NCBI GenBank assembly: GCA_937892925.1
Contig: CALBHX010000031.1
Coordinates: forward strand, 1 to 63,954
Direction: 5' to 3'
From: an uncultured Lentisphaeraceae bacterium
GTDB lineage: Bacteria > Verrucomicrobiota > Kiritimatiellia > RFP12 > DVOR01
DNA: 63,954 bases
Below, one piece after another: positions 55,401 through 62,316 of the stretch. A program made the translations under genes and the position numbers. The notes beneath the pieces are model-generated. The model made no database searches and was not told the origin of the DNA. It worked only from the letters and a program-made list of their open reading frames with translations. How positions within the stretch are numbered: the stretch's first letter is position 1; each line of letters opens with the position of its first letter.

Positions 55401-58374
55401 CCCACAAATCATCCGACGACGAGAGCAGCTGCACTCGGTGATCGATATCATACGGGATTGAAAGCCCCAACCGGAAACTGACCGTGCCCACACCATTGAG
55501 CACCACCTCCCGATTGGCATCCTCGCGCGGGGAAATCCCGTTGCCTGTACCTCTGAGGCGAATTTGCGCGTCCGGTGAATAGCGCCCCCCCGCGCCCAAC
55601 GAATACGTCCGGTTCAACACCACTTCCGCCGCATCGCCAAACTCCAAATACTTGGAGTAGTAGTTGTATTCATCCCCGTCTTCGCGCAGATACTTCGGAA
55701 GCGCCGCCTGGCTGGCCGCACCCCACACGGCAAAGTTGTAAGAGGCGATAGAAGCCAAATCCTTCATGTAGAAGGAAAGCCCGCGGTTCTGAGCGCGCCC
55801 AACCTCAAAGGTTTCGGTGAAAGACGTTGTCTGCGCCAACGGCCCCTCATCAGGAATCCAGCCCGCCGTTACAGCCGATCCGCCCTCGTCCGTGGTAACC
55901 GTGCAATTGAAGTCTGCCGTACGCGTGGACACATCCTCACGGAAGTCTGTCTCCGTAAAGTTATCAGACGGAGCATACCATGTATTGAAGTCCTGCCAAT
56001 ACGAGCCGCACAGCCGCGCGGTGGCCTCCAACCCAGCCCCCAGCGTGGCCGGCATCGCCAGCTCCACCATCAAATGCGAATTCGGCAAATCTGAAAGCGA
56101 AACCACCAATGGCACCGCATCCGCCTCAGAAGCGGCCTCCGCCAGGGTTTCAGAGACCGCCGGCACAGCCGACGTCGTGGCCGGCATGACGCCCGGAGCG
56201 GCTACAGCCTTCTGCCCAAACCATGTCACCGAACCATCCGACAGCTCTGCCCCAACGGTGAAAGCCAAGTAACCTGTCTGCGTGATCAGCTCGGCATCCG
56301 GATCCGTTGCCGTGGGGTCGTACCCCCAAGCATACACCGCCGAACTGTCTTCCAGGCGGAGCACCCGCGATACATCCACGCGCCACAAATCGGCCTTCGA
56401 CGGCGAAGGCAGCAATGGAATATCCAGCGTCTTCAGCGCATACGGCGCGGAGCTGTCCGTGGTGCCCGTGCGATACATCACCCGAAGAAAAACCTGCTCC
56501 TGATGAACCGTCTGTTCACGGTAATTCAGCAGATACGGCTTGGGCTGAACCACCGGCACGCCCGCATCGCCCATCACCTCCACATCATACGTTGTGGCGC
56601 GCCCCTCCACCGCTTCGCGTTCATCAATCAACGAGCGCCCGGCCTTAAACGACCCAAGGATTCGATAATCCAGCGCCAAATCATAAACCCCCGGCAAAAC
56701 CCCCGTTACCATACCTTCCGGGCTCATGAAGAAAGCATTTTCTTCCACATTCACCGAGCCGTCGGTGCTGGTGATCAGTGTTTCAGGCGCGAGCGATGCG
56801 GCCAGCGTAGCGTTGCCGCTGGTTTCGGAGAAACCGTTCACCGTCACCGGCACCTTCCGCCACACCCGTGTGGTGTCGCCCTCCGCACGGCGGCGAAGCA
56901 GAAGCTCAGCATCATATCCGCGCGGCACATCTGTGCCTGGCGCGGCGACGTTCCCGCCCTGCGCGGCGAAGGAAATTGTGATCGGCGTCTGCACCGAAGC
57001 ACCTGTCTCATCCGTGGTGCTGTAAGCCGGGTAAACCGGATTGAAGATCGGCTTGCCGAACGCAGCCTGCGGCGCGGCCGAGCGCACCACCAGGTTGCGG
57101 ATAACCACCGTGGACATGTTGGCCGCCGAAACGGTGGAAAGCTGGGTTGTGCGCACCAAACGAATCTGCGTGGAGCCCCCCTCCGCCCCGGAAACCGTCA
57201 CCTCATAGGAACGAAAATCGCCCTGCAAATCCACCGTCTTCACATTTTCCCATGCAGAGCCCTTTTTCACCTGCACAAGCAGCTGTTGAACGGAATCATC
57301 TTCCATGCTGGAAGTCAGTGCCTCAAATGAAACCGAGGCCACCCCATCGGGGAAAACAGGCGACTCCACACGCGCATAATCGGCATATGTGGTGCCGTCT
57401 CCGCCGGTCAGGTTCAGCAGCTGCACACCTGCCTGCCCCATATAGTTCGAACCGATCGTGCCGCGATAGACATGCCAGGCGGCATCTTCCGCCGCCCGTT
57501 CGGGCATGGCGCGCAGGCGCCACTCAAAAACGGTGCCCAGCGTGGTCGCCACTTCCAGCGGAATGGCCGCATTGGCGCCGCGCACCAGCGCCGCATCGTT
57601 GTTGGAGGCTTCTGTGGCCAGCGGCTCCCACAGGCGCACATCCGTGAACGTCTGCCAACGCCCCAAATCCTCGATGTCGGAAATACGGGCAAAGGAGCCC
57701 AAGCCGTAACGCGACGCAGCATACCATTCATACGTGGCCTCTCCGGCGAGCAGCGAAGCAATCATCGGGTTGGTCGCAGCCAGCGCCGCGGGGTCGGTGA
57801 TATCGTATGCCGCCGTGCTGAGGAAGGTGCTCTCCCAGCGCGCCGGGTCATGCGCCATGCCAAACCCAACATAAGAGGTATAATCCGTGCCGGCCACATT
57901 CGCAGCGGCACCGGAAACAACAGCCGTATAATTGAGCTGCGTGGGATCCAACACCGAAAGCCCATCGGCTCCCGCCTGCGGCATGGGATAAAAGGCCGAC
58001 TTCAGTGCTGTTCCGGCCGCGCTGTAAGGCGCATCGCGCGTAAGCGCCACGGAGCCGTCAAACGCGGTTCCCGGCCCTTTATGACGGCGGTACATCAAGC
58101 GCACAGGATTGGCCTTGATCGGCACGCCGCCATACCGGGACGAACCCTCCGTTCGGGGAATAGAGACGGTTACCTTAATGCGCACATTTTTGGTGGCCGC
58201 CGTAACGGGGCCGCCGGTGCGGGAGTCATTGGTGCCGGCATCTCCGGCATCGATCAACGTCAGTGCATAGGCCACATCTGCCGATTGCGCCGTGCCTTGC
58301 GCCAGAGCGGCGGATCCCCAAAAGAGACCCGCCACCAATGCCGGAAGCGCCCAGAGTTTCAATCGTCCGCTCAT
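46489..58374 (-). CDS. Giant exported protein (3961 residues) with repeated beta modules, partner of a pseudopilin
   Basis: 3961 residues from ATG 58374, 2 nt after the stop of the pseudopilin gene. The signal peptide is RLKLWALPALVAGLFWGSAA, then LAQ. The first ~1900 residues hold several jelly-roll-like segments with a shared start of the form G-(V)-x-(S/T)-(V/F)-(S/T)-F (GVASVSFEALTSS near 350; GVGTVSFRLGL near 965; GTVSFRYRIPS near 1375; GVGRVTFAARLTE near 1570). The second half has three units with a lamin-tail-like start (LNEIDLRDN at 1936; LNELNLSAG at 2677; LNEVRPFAT at 3404), spaced 741 and 727 residues. Each is preceded by a PWYxP-like Trp/Tyr motif. It is Ala/Thr/Ser-rich and poor in Cys. 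No membrane anchor or PEP-CTERM signal is seen at the C-terminus. Function unknown. Confidence 0.9.
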   Translation of the reverse strand: MSGRLKLWALPALVAGLFWGSAALAQGTAQSADVAYALTLIDAGDAGTNDSRTGGPVTAATKNVRIKVTVSIPRTEGSSRYGGVPIKANPVRLMYRRHKGPGTAFDGSVALTRDAPYSAAGTALKSAFYPMPQAGADGLSVLDPTQLNYTAVVSGAAANVAGTDYTSYVGFGMAHDPARWESTFLSTAAYDITDPAALAATNPMIASLLAGEATYEWYAASRYGLGSFARISDIEDLGRWQTFTDVRLWEPLATEASNNDAALVRGANAAIPLEVATTLGTVFEWRLRAMPERAAEDAAWHVYRGTIGSNYMGQAGVQLLNLTGGDGTTYADYARVESPVFPDGVASVSFEALTSSMEDDSVQQLLVQVKKGSAWENVKTVDLQGDFRSYEVTVSGAEGGSTQIRLVRTTQLSTVSAANMSTVVIRNLVVRSAAPQAAFGKPIFNPVYPAYSTTDETGASVQTPITISFAAQGGNVAAPGTDVPRGYDAELLLRRRAEGDTTRVWRKVPVTVNGFSETSGNATLAASLAPETLITSTDGSVNVEENAFFMSPEGMVTGVLPGVYDLALDYRILGSFKAGRSLIDEREAVEGRATTYDVEVMGDAGVPVVQPKPYLLNYREQTVHQEQVFLRVMYRTGTTDSSAPYALKTLDIPLLPSPSKADLWRVDVSRVLRLEDSSAVYAWGYDPTATDPDAELITQTGYLAFTVGAELSDGSVTWFGQKAVAAPGVMPATTSAVPAVSETLAEAASEADAVPLVVSLSDLPNSHLMVELAMPATLGAGLEATARLCGSYWQDFNTWYAPSDNFTETDFREDVSTRTADFNCTVTTDEGGSAVTAGWIPDEGPLAQTTSFTETFEVGRAQNRGLSFYMKDLASIASYNFAVWGAASQAALPKYLREDGDEYNYYSKYLEFGDAAEVVLNRTYSLGAGGRYSPDAQIRLRGTGNGISPREDANREVVLNGVGTVSFRLGLSIPYDIDHRVQLLSSSDDLWALNGFGLAAGVQFNRPAETCAASGYSVSYFLEDSRSTKKFELRVTQIVSFNDTDERERPENSVVTELYQWNGANAVRLPITDMSGNAIQAQYVALGNSMAGNAYGLWVMPDGRLAVGTASTATPTSLNIQYRSKDVVASTSQGYILSLGSAECRPIFRQALRATGASQNFTGAALSAITPAEVSISEPAPPVWAGSGLSWTLASDSSSSARIQVTRRTPSAELAGKVRLRAKRSDGGKETSPRTVSTDKTGSTFTVTMGAPNATLIIAPADKECNVFIDNITVSSWCGNDNNRNGNSMVPLYTNGGFVESNGFAGVGVWIRPEDDDQLNVAAADYNGRQCVLLQRSRQNTSTGLSGETTTSDIKNTGSSLALYMPYSEEGFGTVSFRYRIPSEDEYGNAGELPSVYVMLQYLADPSYYNNFLGNDVPSGWRNVSAPLELRNSAGVWTTASITPKLDGAELVGTKGTLRLVMVTDNLAEEDDPYVYIDDLKVTNNASGTLASWSARNVKLTDTPVSALYWKDRAATDVVPEEETFAEKSSLTRALQFNNVTSGTDTDGTYDTCVVDSPLLENGVGRVTFAARLTEPQSSPMRIYILATTMAGEADQAVFKPVTYVEVPNTVYSVFDVDLSKYTTYYTKPNADGTPGDSNTTDPFTCSTIRRIRLRAYLEGDGVDNDGFGSAAENRTPPHGRVLMDCLSVADPIRPSLRVESVAFSNVAGSDAASEFDRNAPLSQPVANAPLLRTMVELGHAQLLKDDSIRVFITLNPQDITQAASLVKTYRSDYTYTDVLGNTLSASATRPIHAWDAAQTDKWPVSAWFDLDAALQKVDPANSGTLSLDELRALGLANTVELHRGAGYAFFGDLTKLGLNALPANSLVQYTAWAVYQSAESDQWYATQIEPTDYTDFPWYFPRGLNAEIQARAGQGANFFSPYYWVYSCIPGEVFLNEIDLRDNGAAGTKMQSFVELCAPAGLDLGGWQVRATSRNSFEFSDGNMFIVPDGTTLLQPDVGAVPAMRKGDTASNRSFYTAFSNDSEVFYRAGGAADGEKIKDLTAVASTTNGGVAVRDFEYENLGGGAAVSLLLLRPTGGAEHIVVFSMANEGAIEADETNTYQKAIDSLYDRYRTAYASNGFVSEWYQTFLDGGWDVYGLSHADAFGAIALKEKNLTQVQAHGRRLTKANYFPTAGTSADNRFKQNAATFAAAQDYARSAYANSLATVDMGGMWVTRKNALDTNEANGPLDLTALCFGTWPAGWNPTETPRLNEPVPTTPPAGAAAPYTQVTPRQINPDQYLVKYRELSQSTVVSTLLGNGLGYHTLELYAADGATVSETRRGGRNTPITWALELSVPKVTLTYSALAFQRVSAVELRLIDAKTGDPETAAAKIAAQIPGAVVASGPDAEGWVTLTVPAAAKVFAIEIVLKKPGAASDEDRYNVEARGTFAANPDATAKDVITKVSPFCGGSLSGSGRYQPWWGSGFGFAVDYDAAAADGAELTSFIVTYPSPLGLKEAGDTWLGLQAPWAGLTLTYTPTDADGTPLAPVTASLSGLEYEAAIEQLNTVFGPRGRTRYVELKTLAEGHAEATSAVGILSDTYAAAVGYNPDDTATFVKKEPAIPFCVWGVYTTTIQADSGNQTVSFVMPQAAPGEKAGIFEQPAWYQPLADLNAGRPAENTAPYFYLYSTPPQAAWLNELNLSAGASGSAPYAEVVMPVLRAGILNATPNVPQTTNHGWSVRRYTQAGAQAAEVSLLGVTPVASNSSSYTYNTIEAFASVAAAETSAYVLIRPCGAAEGGVWAGVDASGGTAVPPVAGTWLADVVNTFVVAGKTDASGVNGSVQLVGRTIYDDDGFRRISSAVADRTEWSFAAETKNGANEGISPDTKPEWNQVTVTSALRNSVYGGVLCGYQKLPGYFDADAVSGVASTEGAVTLTLGGADWVYAPETGKTVALSFRPRSTYRFEMLELPPELIGHVMLIGANRLLTAEDVAAEVTRLKAAQATNPSAPVQDWLRMGTADRNGVYRATVEYSSYVDENGLTQVEPSGVIRFNADYIASDPSDSEVVTFGEQDGFVITLVFVDEPASAQNSIQMTFGQGDVMTGAWLVSQTLYACAADGSPDAAKGGDTVAKPIWSDADGNVDGDHQNVHGWLHQPVTGDSLGMSAVINPELGLVGGALGTSVEAVRDVFEENRTVRPFLVWTLIPKAKVPANLFDVSLPAGSASRSDFMRRWALPQWLGGTPSIGDRTTISLSKLRKELQDTAQASTGFYSAAGIIPLTYRGYCAEDRTLGSDPDAQPRASDTLLAFSTMRADELTAALAAGIGLSNEDAALLPYETAIDMTDETLWADGAILRFALVIANTQTDLVYDCQALANFTSDAFSAYCPWYTPDATSNVNRVTSAEDAGISPFAWVYAIEQGGVWLNEVRPFATAIQGSGSIASAVELAMYASPLETGRTDGLYIPTRTLDGWKLVMKYAPMPLYGASKETPLTWSVHREVELKSWVPYRRFKPDYDTTAPGANPNYYDLDYYCATTDVSKGFTAEAAGSLDNNGAYSADTVGSFTWLKLDEELFDKGLEETLRKSETYAGGVVYAIALVRNNGVVADEVIFYNSTDGLIASDTITRVQLAIDSENANRAAAGTVRGITAIPLPQAGSEIASAQLCEWQSTASGTKDIGWIVDLSNTAYNTFPGANVWSQGSYTFTQPKLDYTPDLTTFAMLSAQVVGGDGQLLLTRADGFERLSGRSLTASYLTGTAYTLELSGWNTEWFRLAGVSKNGQSMALPSTAQATTYAVADDGLTLRQTPSVVIDAGELVGDTDYALTFVYTDAAARLAASGALTSQDDDFLAWLLKADPEAILAQTAADGVTASEKYWLGLSSAKVSAQDVALTITSIGLQEEPEGDRLPALAVSLKQGETPIGELKGDGALILLGKTDLKGEWRYLRRLYPEDLNGERYLVVRTDCKFFKAVLLSAAQAEATTP

Positions 58375-58376
58375 AC

Positions 58377-59495
58377 TCAATCCAATTTCTGCCCATTGGC
58401 ATTCACGCCGCCGGAACCATACCACTTCGAGAGTTTCAGCCTTTTGTCTTCATCAGGCTTGTCAATATTCTGCGAGGGGTCGCGAATGGCCTCCACGTGG
58501 CCATCGGCGAAACAGACGTGCGCATACATCGCGCCGTTGTTCTCGTGGTTAAAGCCCATGCTCTCATCGCCGGCGTCCCAGTCCCACACCTGATCGCCCT
58601 CCAGCGAGTTGGCCGTGCGCAGCCCGGAGTTCTCCAGATCCAGCTCCACAAAGAGCACCAAGCGCGCCGGCATCGCCTCTGCGCGGGAAGAGGTATCCAC
58701 ATAGGGGCGCAGCTTCTGCTGGCCATAGCGGATGCCATAGCCTCCCTTCGTCGGGCCGCCGCCGTTATACCCGCTTCGGCGAGTCTCATACAGCTCCTTG
58801 TCGGCTCCGGTTACAATGTTCATGGCATATGCGCGGCAGATATCACTGCGCGAAACTTTAAGCTTCTGCACGGCCAGCTTTTCAAAGGTGGGGTTGGTGT
58901 ACGTACGCAGATCCTTCCCGAGGTATTCGTAAAGCGCCCCGTTCATAATGGCCACCTGCGCCTGCGACCAGGTGTCGGAAGCCTTAGCCTGCCAACCGGC
59001 CGGCTTGGCGCTGATACCGCCGCCATCGGTCTTGGAGTCAAAACAGATGCAGCACCCTTCTTCATTCACATATGTATCGGACGAGGAATCCGACTCATCG
59101 GCATTTCTCTTCATGCCGCCAAGCCCCCAACCGTCGTGATTGCCATCGCCGATTTTGTCGGCCGCCGCCTCATCACCCTTCGAGCGCGGGCAGTTGTGCT
59201 CAAAATAAACCCAGCCGCGGGCGCGCCCATAGCGTTTTTCACGCCGCGTGCCATCGGTCCATGAAAAGGAAGAAAAATAACCGCCCGCCGCAGGATAACA
59301 ATTGTCATGATCACTGCGGTAAGCAATAGCCGCGCGCCCCAAGCGCATCAAATTGTTCCGGCTGACGGTGTCTTCGCCTGCCGAACGGAAACGATTGACC
59401 GCCGGAGCCAGCGCCACCGCCAGAATCCCGACAATCACGATCACCACCAGCAGCTCAATCATTGTAAAGCCGCGTCTGGAAACATCTCGAGTCAT
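58377..59495 (-). CDS. Type II secretion/type IV pseudopilin-like protein (DUF1559-type)
   Basis: 372 residues. The N-terminal prepilin motif is GFTMIELLVVIVIVGILAVA, with cleavage after Gly and Glu at +5, and LAPAVNRFRSAGEDTVSRNN follows. The rest is large and Asp/Gly/Ser-rich, with Cys-rich NEEGCCICF. Near the C-terminus is GFNHENNGAMYAHVCFADGH, the H-x9-DG signature of Planctomycetes-Verrucomicrobia prepilin-like proteins. SD GAGAGG precedes the ATG by 7 nt. It shares a promoter with the giant gene downstream, which suggests that the two work together in export or surface assembly. Confidence 0.93.
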   Translation of the reverse strand: MTRDVSRRGFTMIELLVVIVIVGILAVALAPAVNRFRSAGEDTVSRNNLMRLGRAAIAYRSDHDNCYPAAGGYFSSFSWTDGTRREKRYGRARGWVYFEHNCPRSKGDEAAADKIGDGNHDGWGLGGMKRNADESDSSSDTYVNEEGCCICFDSKTDGGGISAKPAGWQAKASDTWSQAQVAIMNGALYEYLGKDLRTYTNPTFEKLAVQKLKVSRSDICRAYAMNIVTGADKELYETRRSGYNGGGPTKGGYGIRYGQQKLRPYVDTSSRAEAMPARLVLFVELDLENSGLRTANSLEGDQVWDWDAGDESMGFNHENNGAMYAHVCFADGHVEAIRDPSQNIDKPDEDKRLKLSKWYGSGGVNANGQKLD

Positions 59496-59519
59496 CTATG
59501 AACCTCTCACGTTGATAAT

Positions 59520-59548
59520 AGTATAGAGGAAACACGCCAATATTGGAA
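59520..59548 (-). promoter_or_regulatory. Promoter of the pseudopilin-giant protein operon
   Basis: On the minus strand TTCCAA (59543-59548) and TATACT (59520-59525) are 17 nt apart, 24 nt before the pseudopilin ATG. The -10 is good; the -35 matches three of six positions. Confidence 0.55.
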
Positions 59549-59987
59549 GTAAAAAGTGCTGCCATGCCCGCTGTACACCCCCCGGGGGGAAGCGGCCGCC
59601 CTGCCTGGCAGACCTTTTCGCGGGTGCAGAAAACACCCCCTGGCTTCACCTCCACACGCCCCCTGCCCGAGCGGCGCTCAGAGACCGATTTCAAAAAACA
59701 GGCCGTCCGGAATCATACCACCCTTCCGCTTCAGCTCAAACGCGCCTTAACCTTCCGGCCGTACGAGAGAAAAAGGCGCAGGAAAGGAACGCTGTACCCC
59801 GCCCGCACCGCATCCCGGTTTTCCTGCGCAGCGTCAGCAGTGGCACCAGCCAGACACCCCCACGCAGAGCCATCACAGGAAAGGAGGCACACCCGCGCGA
59901 AGGCCCCCTAAAACGGCGCATTCAGGGCGCAGAGGATTCCTCCGCCCGCGCCCTGCATGTCTTTTTCGCTATGCCCGAAAGCTGCCC
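59549..59987. other. Intergenic region upstream of the pseudopilin operon
   Basis: 439 bp between the glyS stop and the operon promoter. A GC-rich imperfect hairpin at about 59923-59955 may help end glyS transcription but lacks a T tract. No gene is supported. Confidence 0.4.
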
Positions 59988-61751
59988 TTATTGCAGAATC
60001 AGCGCATCGAGTTTATCCATGAGCGCCTCTACGGAAATCCGCTCCTGCTGCATGGTGTCGCGGTCGCGCAAGGTAACGGTGCCATCCTTCTCCAACGTGT
60101 CAAAGTCCACCGTCACGCAGAAGGGCGTACCGATTTCATCCTGCCGGCGATACCGGCGGCCAATCGCGCCGGATTCATCCCAAAAGCAATTGTAGCGCCG
60201 CTGAAGCTTCTTAAAGATCGTCCGCGCCAACGCATACAATTCGGGGCGGTTTTTGACAAGGGGGAAAACAGCCACTTTAACAGGCGCGATAGCAGGCGCC
60301 AGGTGCAGCACCGTGCGAACGTCTTCCTTGCCCTTATCATCTGTGAGCTTTTGCTCTTCATAAGCGTTGCAAAGCATCGCCAGCGCCATACGATCCACCC
60401 CCGAAGAAGGCTCGATCACATGCGGGATATACTTGCCCTCAAAGAGACGGTCCAGGAAGACGTTGGCCGCTTCAGCCGTTTTGCCGCGCGCTTCCCAATC
60501 AGCCACGGTTTTGGCGCGGAAAGCCGCCTTTTCCTCTTCGGAGAGCTTCTTGACAGCCAATTTAAGCGGCTCATCAAAAACCTCCATGCTCTTACCGGAG
60601 TGCTCCTGATGGCGGGAAAGATCAAAGTCCGACCGCGCGGCAATGCCCTCCAGCTCCTGAACGCCGAAGGGGAAACGATACTCAATATCCACGCACGCAC
60701 GGGCATAGTGCGCCAGCTCATCCGGTTTCTGCCAATATTCCACGAAGGATTCCTTCGGCAATCCGTTACGCACCAACCAAAGCTTGCGCTGCTCCACCCA
60801 ATACTTGTGCCAGCACTCCCAGCCCCAATCGGCCTGCGGCTCGGAAAGATCCGTCTCCGGCGTCAACGCGGCCACATGGCCGCACAGCAGCTCCACCGCC
60901 TCATCAGGCTTGATGAAAAACTCCAGCTCCATCTGCTCAAACTCGCGCGAGCGGAAAATATAGTTGCGCGGCGTTACCTCGTTGCGGAAACTCTTGCCGA
61001 TCTGCCCGATGCCAAAAGGCGGCATCTGCCGGCTCGAAACCATCACATTGGGAAACTCGGCAAAGATCGCCTGCGCCGTCTCCGGGCGGAGATACGCCAC
61101 ATTAGACGGATCATCCACCGGGCCGACCACCGTCTTAAACATCAGGTTAAACGGGCGCGGCTCCGTCATCACCCCGCCGCAATTCGGGCACGGCAGCACC
61201 TCCGGCTCTCCCGCCGGCGTTGCCAGCAGAATAAAGAGCGCTTTCACATCCGCAACGCCCTTCAGTGTCTCAAAAATAGCCTCCAGATGCTCCGGATGCT
61301 GCACCGTGTAAAGCCCCGGCGCCACCGCCTTACCCTTCCCCTTGCACCACGAAGCAATCTTGCCCGCATCCCCCACCAGCGGCTCCAGCGCCGCCTTAAT
61401 CGCCGACTCCTCAAAGATATCCCAGATTTGGTCCGCACGCATCAATTTGCGGCAGTTCCCCTTACACATGCTCATCGGATCGGAAAACGTATCCAAGTGC
61501 CCCGACGCCTTCCAAATAGCCGGATGCATGATAATCGAAGCATCCAGCCCCTCCACATCCTCCCGGCTGCGCACCGTAAAGCGCCACCAGCTCTCCTTGA
61601 TATTACGCTTCAGCTCACAACCCAGCGGCCCATAATCCCAAAAACCGGCAAACCCACCATAGACCTCCGAGCTCTGAAAAATAAACCCGCGCCGCTTGCA
61701 CAGCGAAACCAACGCATCCAACGAACTCTTCGGAGCTTCTTTCTTATCCAT
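59988..61751 (-). CDS. glyS: Glycyl-tRNA synthetase (single-chain class II type)
   Basis: 587 residues from ATG 61751, with AAGGA upstream. The upstream in-frame extension to 62021 has no homology. It is the alpha2 type (also called glyQS or glyS), with motif 1 near FIFQSSEVYGGFAGFWDYGP, motif 2 FRNEVTPRNYIFRSREFEQM, motif 3 GVDRMALAMLCNAYEEQ and a zinc-like CPNCGGVM insertion. The C-terminal anticodon-binding domain is HLAPAIAPVKVAVFPLVKN. It charges tRNA-Gly, two of which (UCC, CCC) lie in this window. Confidence 0.96.
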   Translation of the reverse strand: MDKKEAPKSSLDALVSLCKRRGFIFQSSEVYGGFAGFWDYGPLGCELKRNIKESWWRFTVRSREDVEGLDASIIMHPAIWKASGHLDTFSDPMSMCKGNCRKLMRADQIWDIFEESAIKAALEPLVGDAGKIASWCKGKGKAVAPGLYTVQHPEHLEAIFETLKGVADVKALFILLATPAGEPEVLPCPNCGGVMTEPRPFNLMFKTVVGPVDDPSNVAYLRPETAQAIFAEFPNVMVSSRQMPPFGIGQIGKSFRNEVTPRNYIFRSREFEQMELEFFIKPDEAVELLCGHVAALTPETDLSEPQADWGWECWHKYWVEQRKLWLVRNGLPKESFVEYWQKPDELAHYARACVDIEYRFPFGVQELEGIAARSDFDLSRHQEHSGKSMEVFDEPLKLAVKKLSEEEKAAFRAKTVADWEARGKTAEAANVFLDRLFEGKYIPHVIEPSSGVDRMALAMLCNAYEEQKLTDDKGKEDVRTVLHLAPAIAPVKVAVFPLVKNRPELYALARTIFKKLQRRYNCFWDESGAIGRRYRRQDEIGTPFCVTVDFDTLEKDGTVTLRDRDTMQQERISVEALMDKLDALILQ

Positions 61752-62059
61752 GCTGACAAACCATCCTTGCCTTTGCAATCCTTGCAACAAATACTCCATA
61801 GTATAGCACAGCCGCCCCGTGCCGCGCCCCCAAACCCACAGACATTCCACGCCCCGCACGGCGCAGGCCGCCGTCAACCACCCCACCCCAAGCCCGGCAC
61901 ACACCCGCCTAACACCCTGCCCCACAAACGCACACCCCCATGCCGCGCACGTCCCCTCCGCACGCACCACATCCGGATGCTCCGCCTTCTTCCCCCGACC
62001 TTCCGCCGCAGCCCAGCACACACCGCACCAAACCCCATGCGTTCAAACAGGCCGCCACA
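61752..62059. other. Intergenic region upstream of glyS
   Basis: 308 bp, Cys/Pro-rich in every frame and GC-rich. A TATACT on the minus strand (61800-61805) may be the glyS -10. No gene supported. Confidence 0.4.
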
Positions 62060-62179
62060 TAAGTTAAAAAACTTCACTTACGCCCTCTCTGCGCCCCTCT
62101 AATTTAAATTTTCGCCAAAAATTTAAATTAGAGGGGCAAATCCCCCACGCTAAGTGAAGTTTTTTAACTTAGACAGACG
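62060..62179. repeat. Nested palindromic element, left copy
   Basis: A dyad element with two nested inverted repeats. The outer arms are perfect 21 bp repeats (62060-62080 and 62151-62171). The inner arms are perfect 19 bp repeats (62094-62112 and 62118-62136) around the 5 nt loop CGCCA, built on AATTTAAATT and CCCCTCT. The stretch 62097-62179 recurs at 63522-63604 with 81 of 83 bases identical, in the same orientation. AT-rich relative to its neighbours. Might be a mobile miniature element, a recombination site or a regulator of the adjacent gene. Confidence 0.9.
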
Positions 62180-62316
62180 ATGAAAGACGGTGAAAAATGG
62201 CACGAACCAGAAGGCGTGCCTGCCGAGCCGCGAACCCGAACAGACTCAGAATATTCAACCTAGCGACACGGCCAATGGGAAAACCCATCAGTAACGGTCC
62301 TCTGCGCCATAACCGC

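Noticed and set aside
61752..62021. N-terminal extension of glyS by 90 codons
   Set aside because: Gly/Cys/Arg-rich and absent from the family; MDKKEAPKSS at 61751 has an SD and leads straight into the conserved core.
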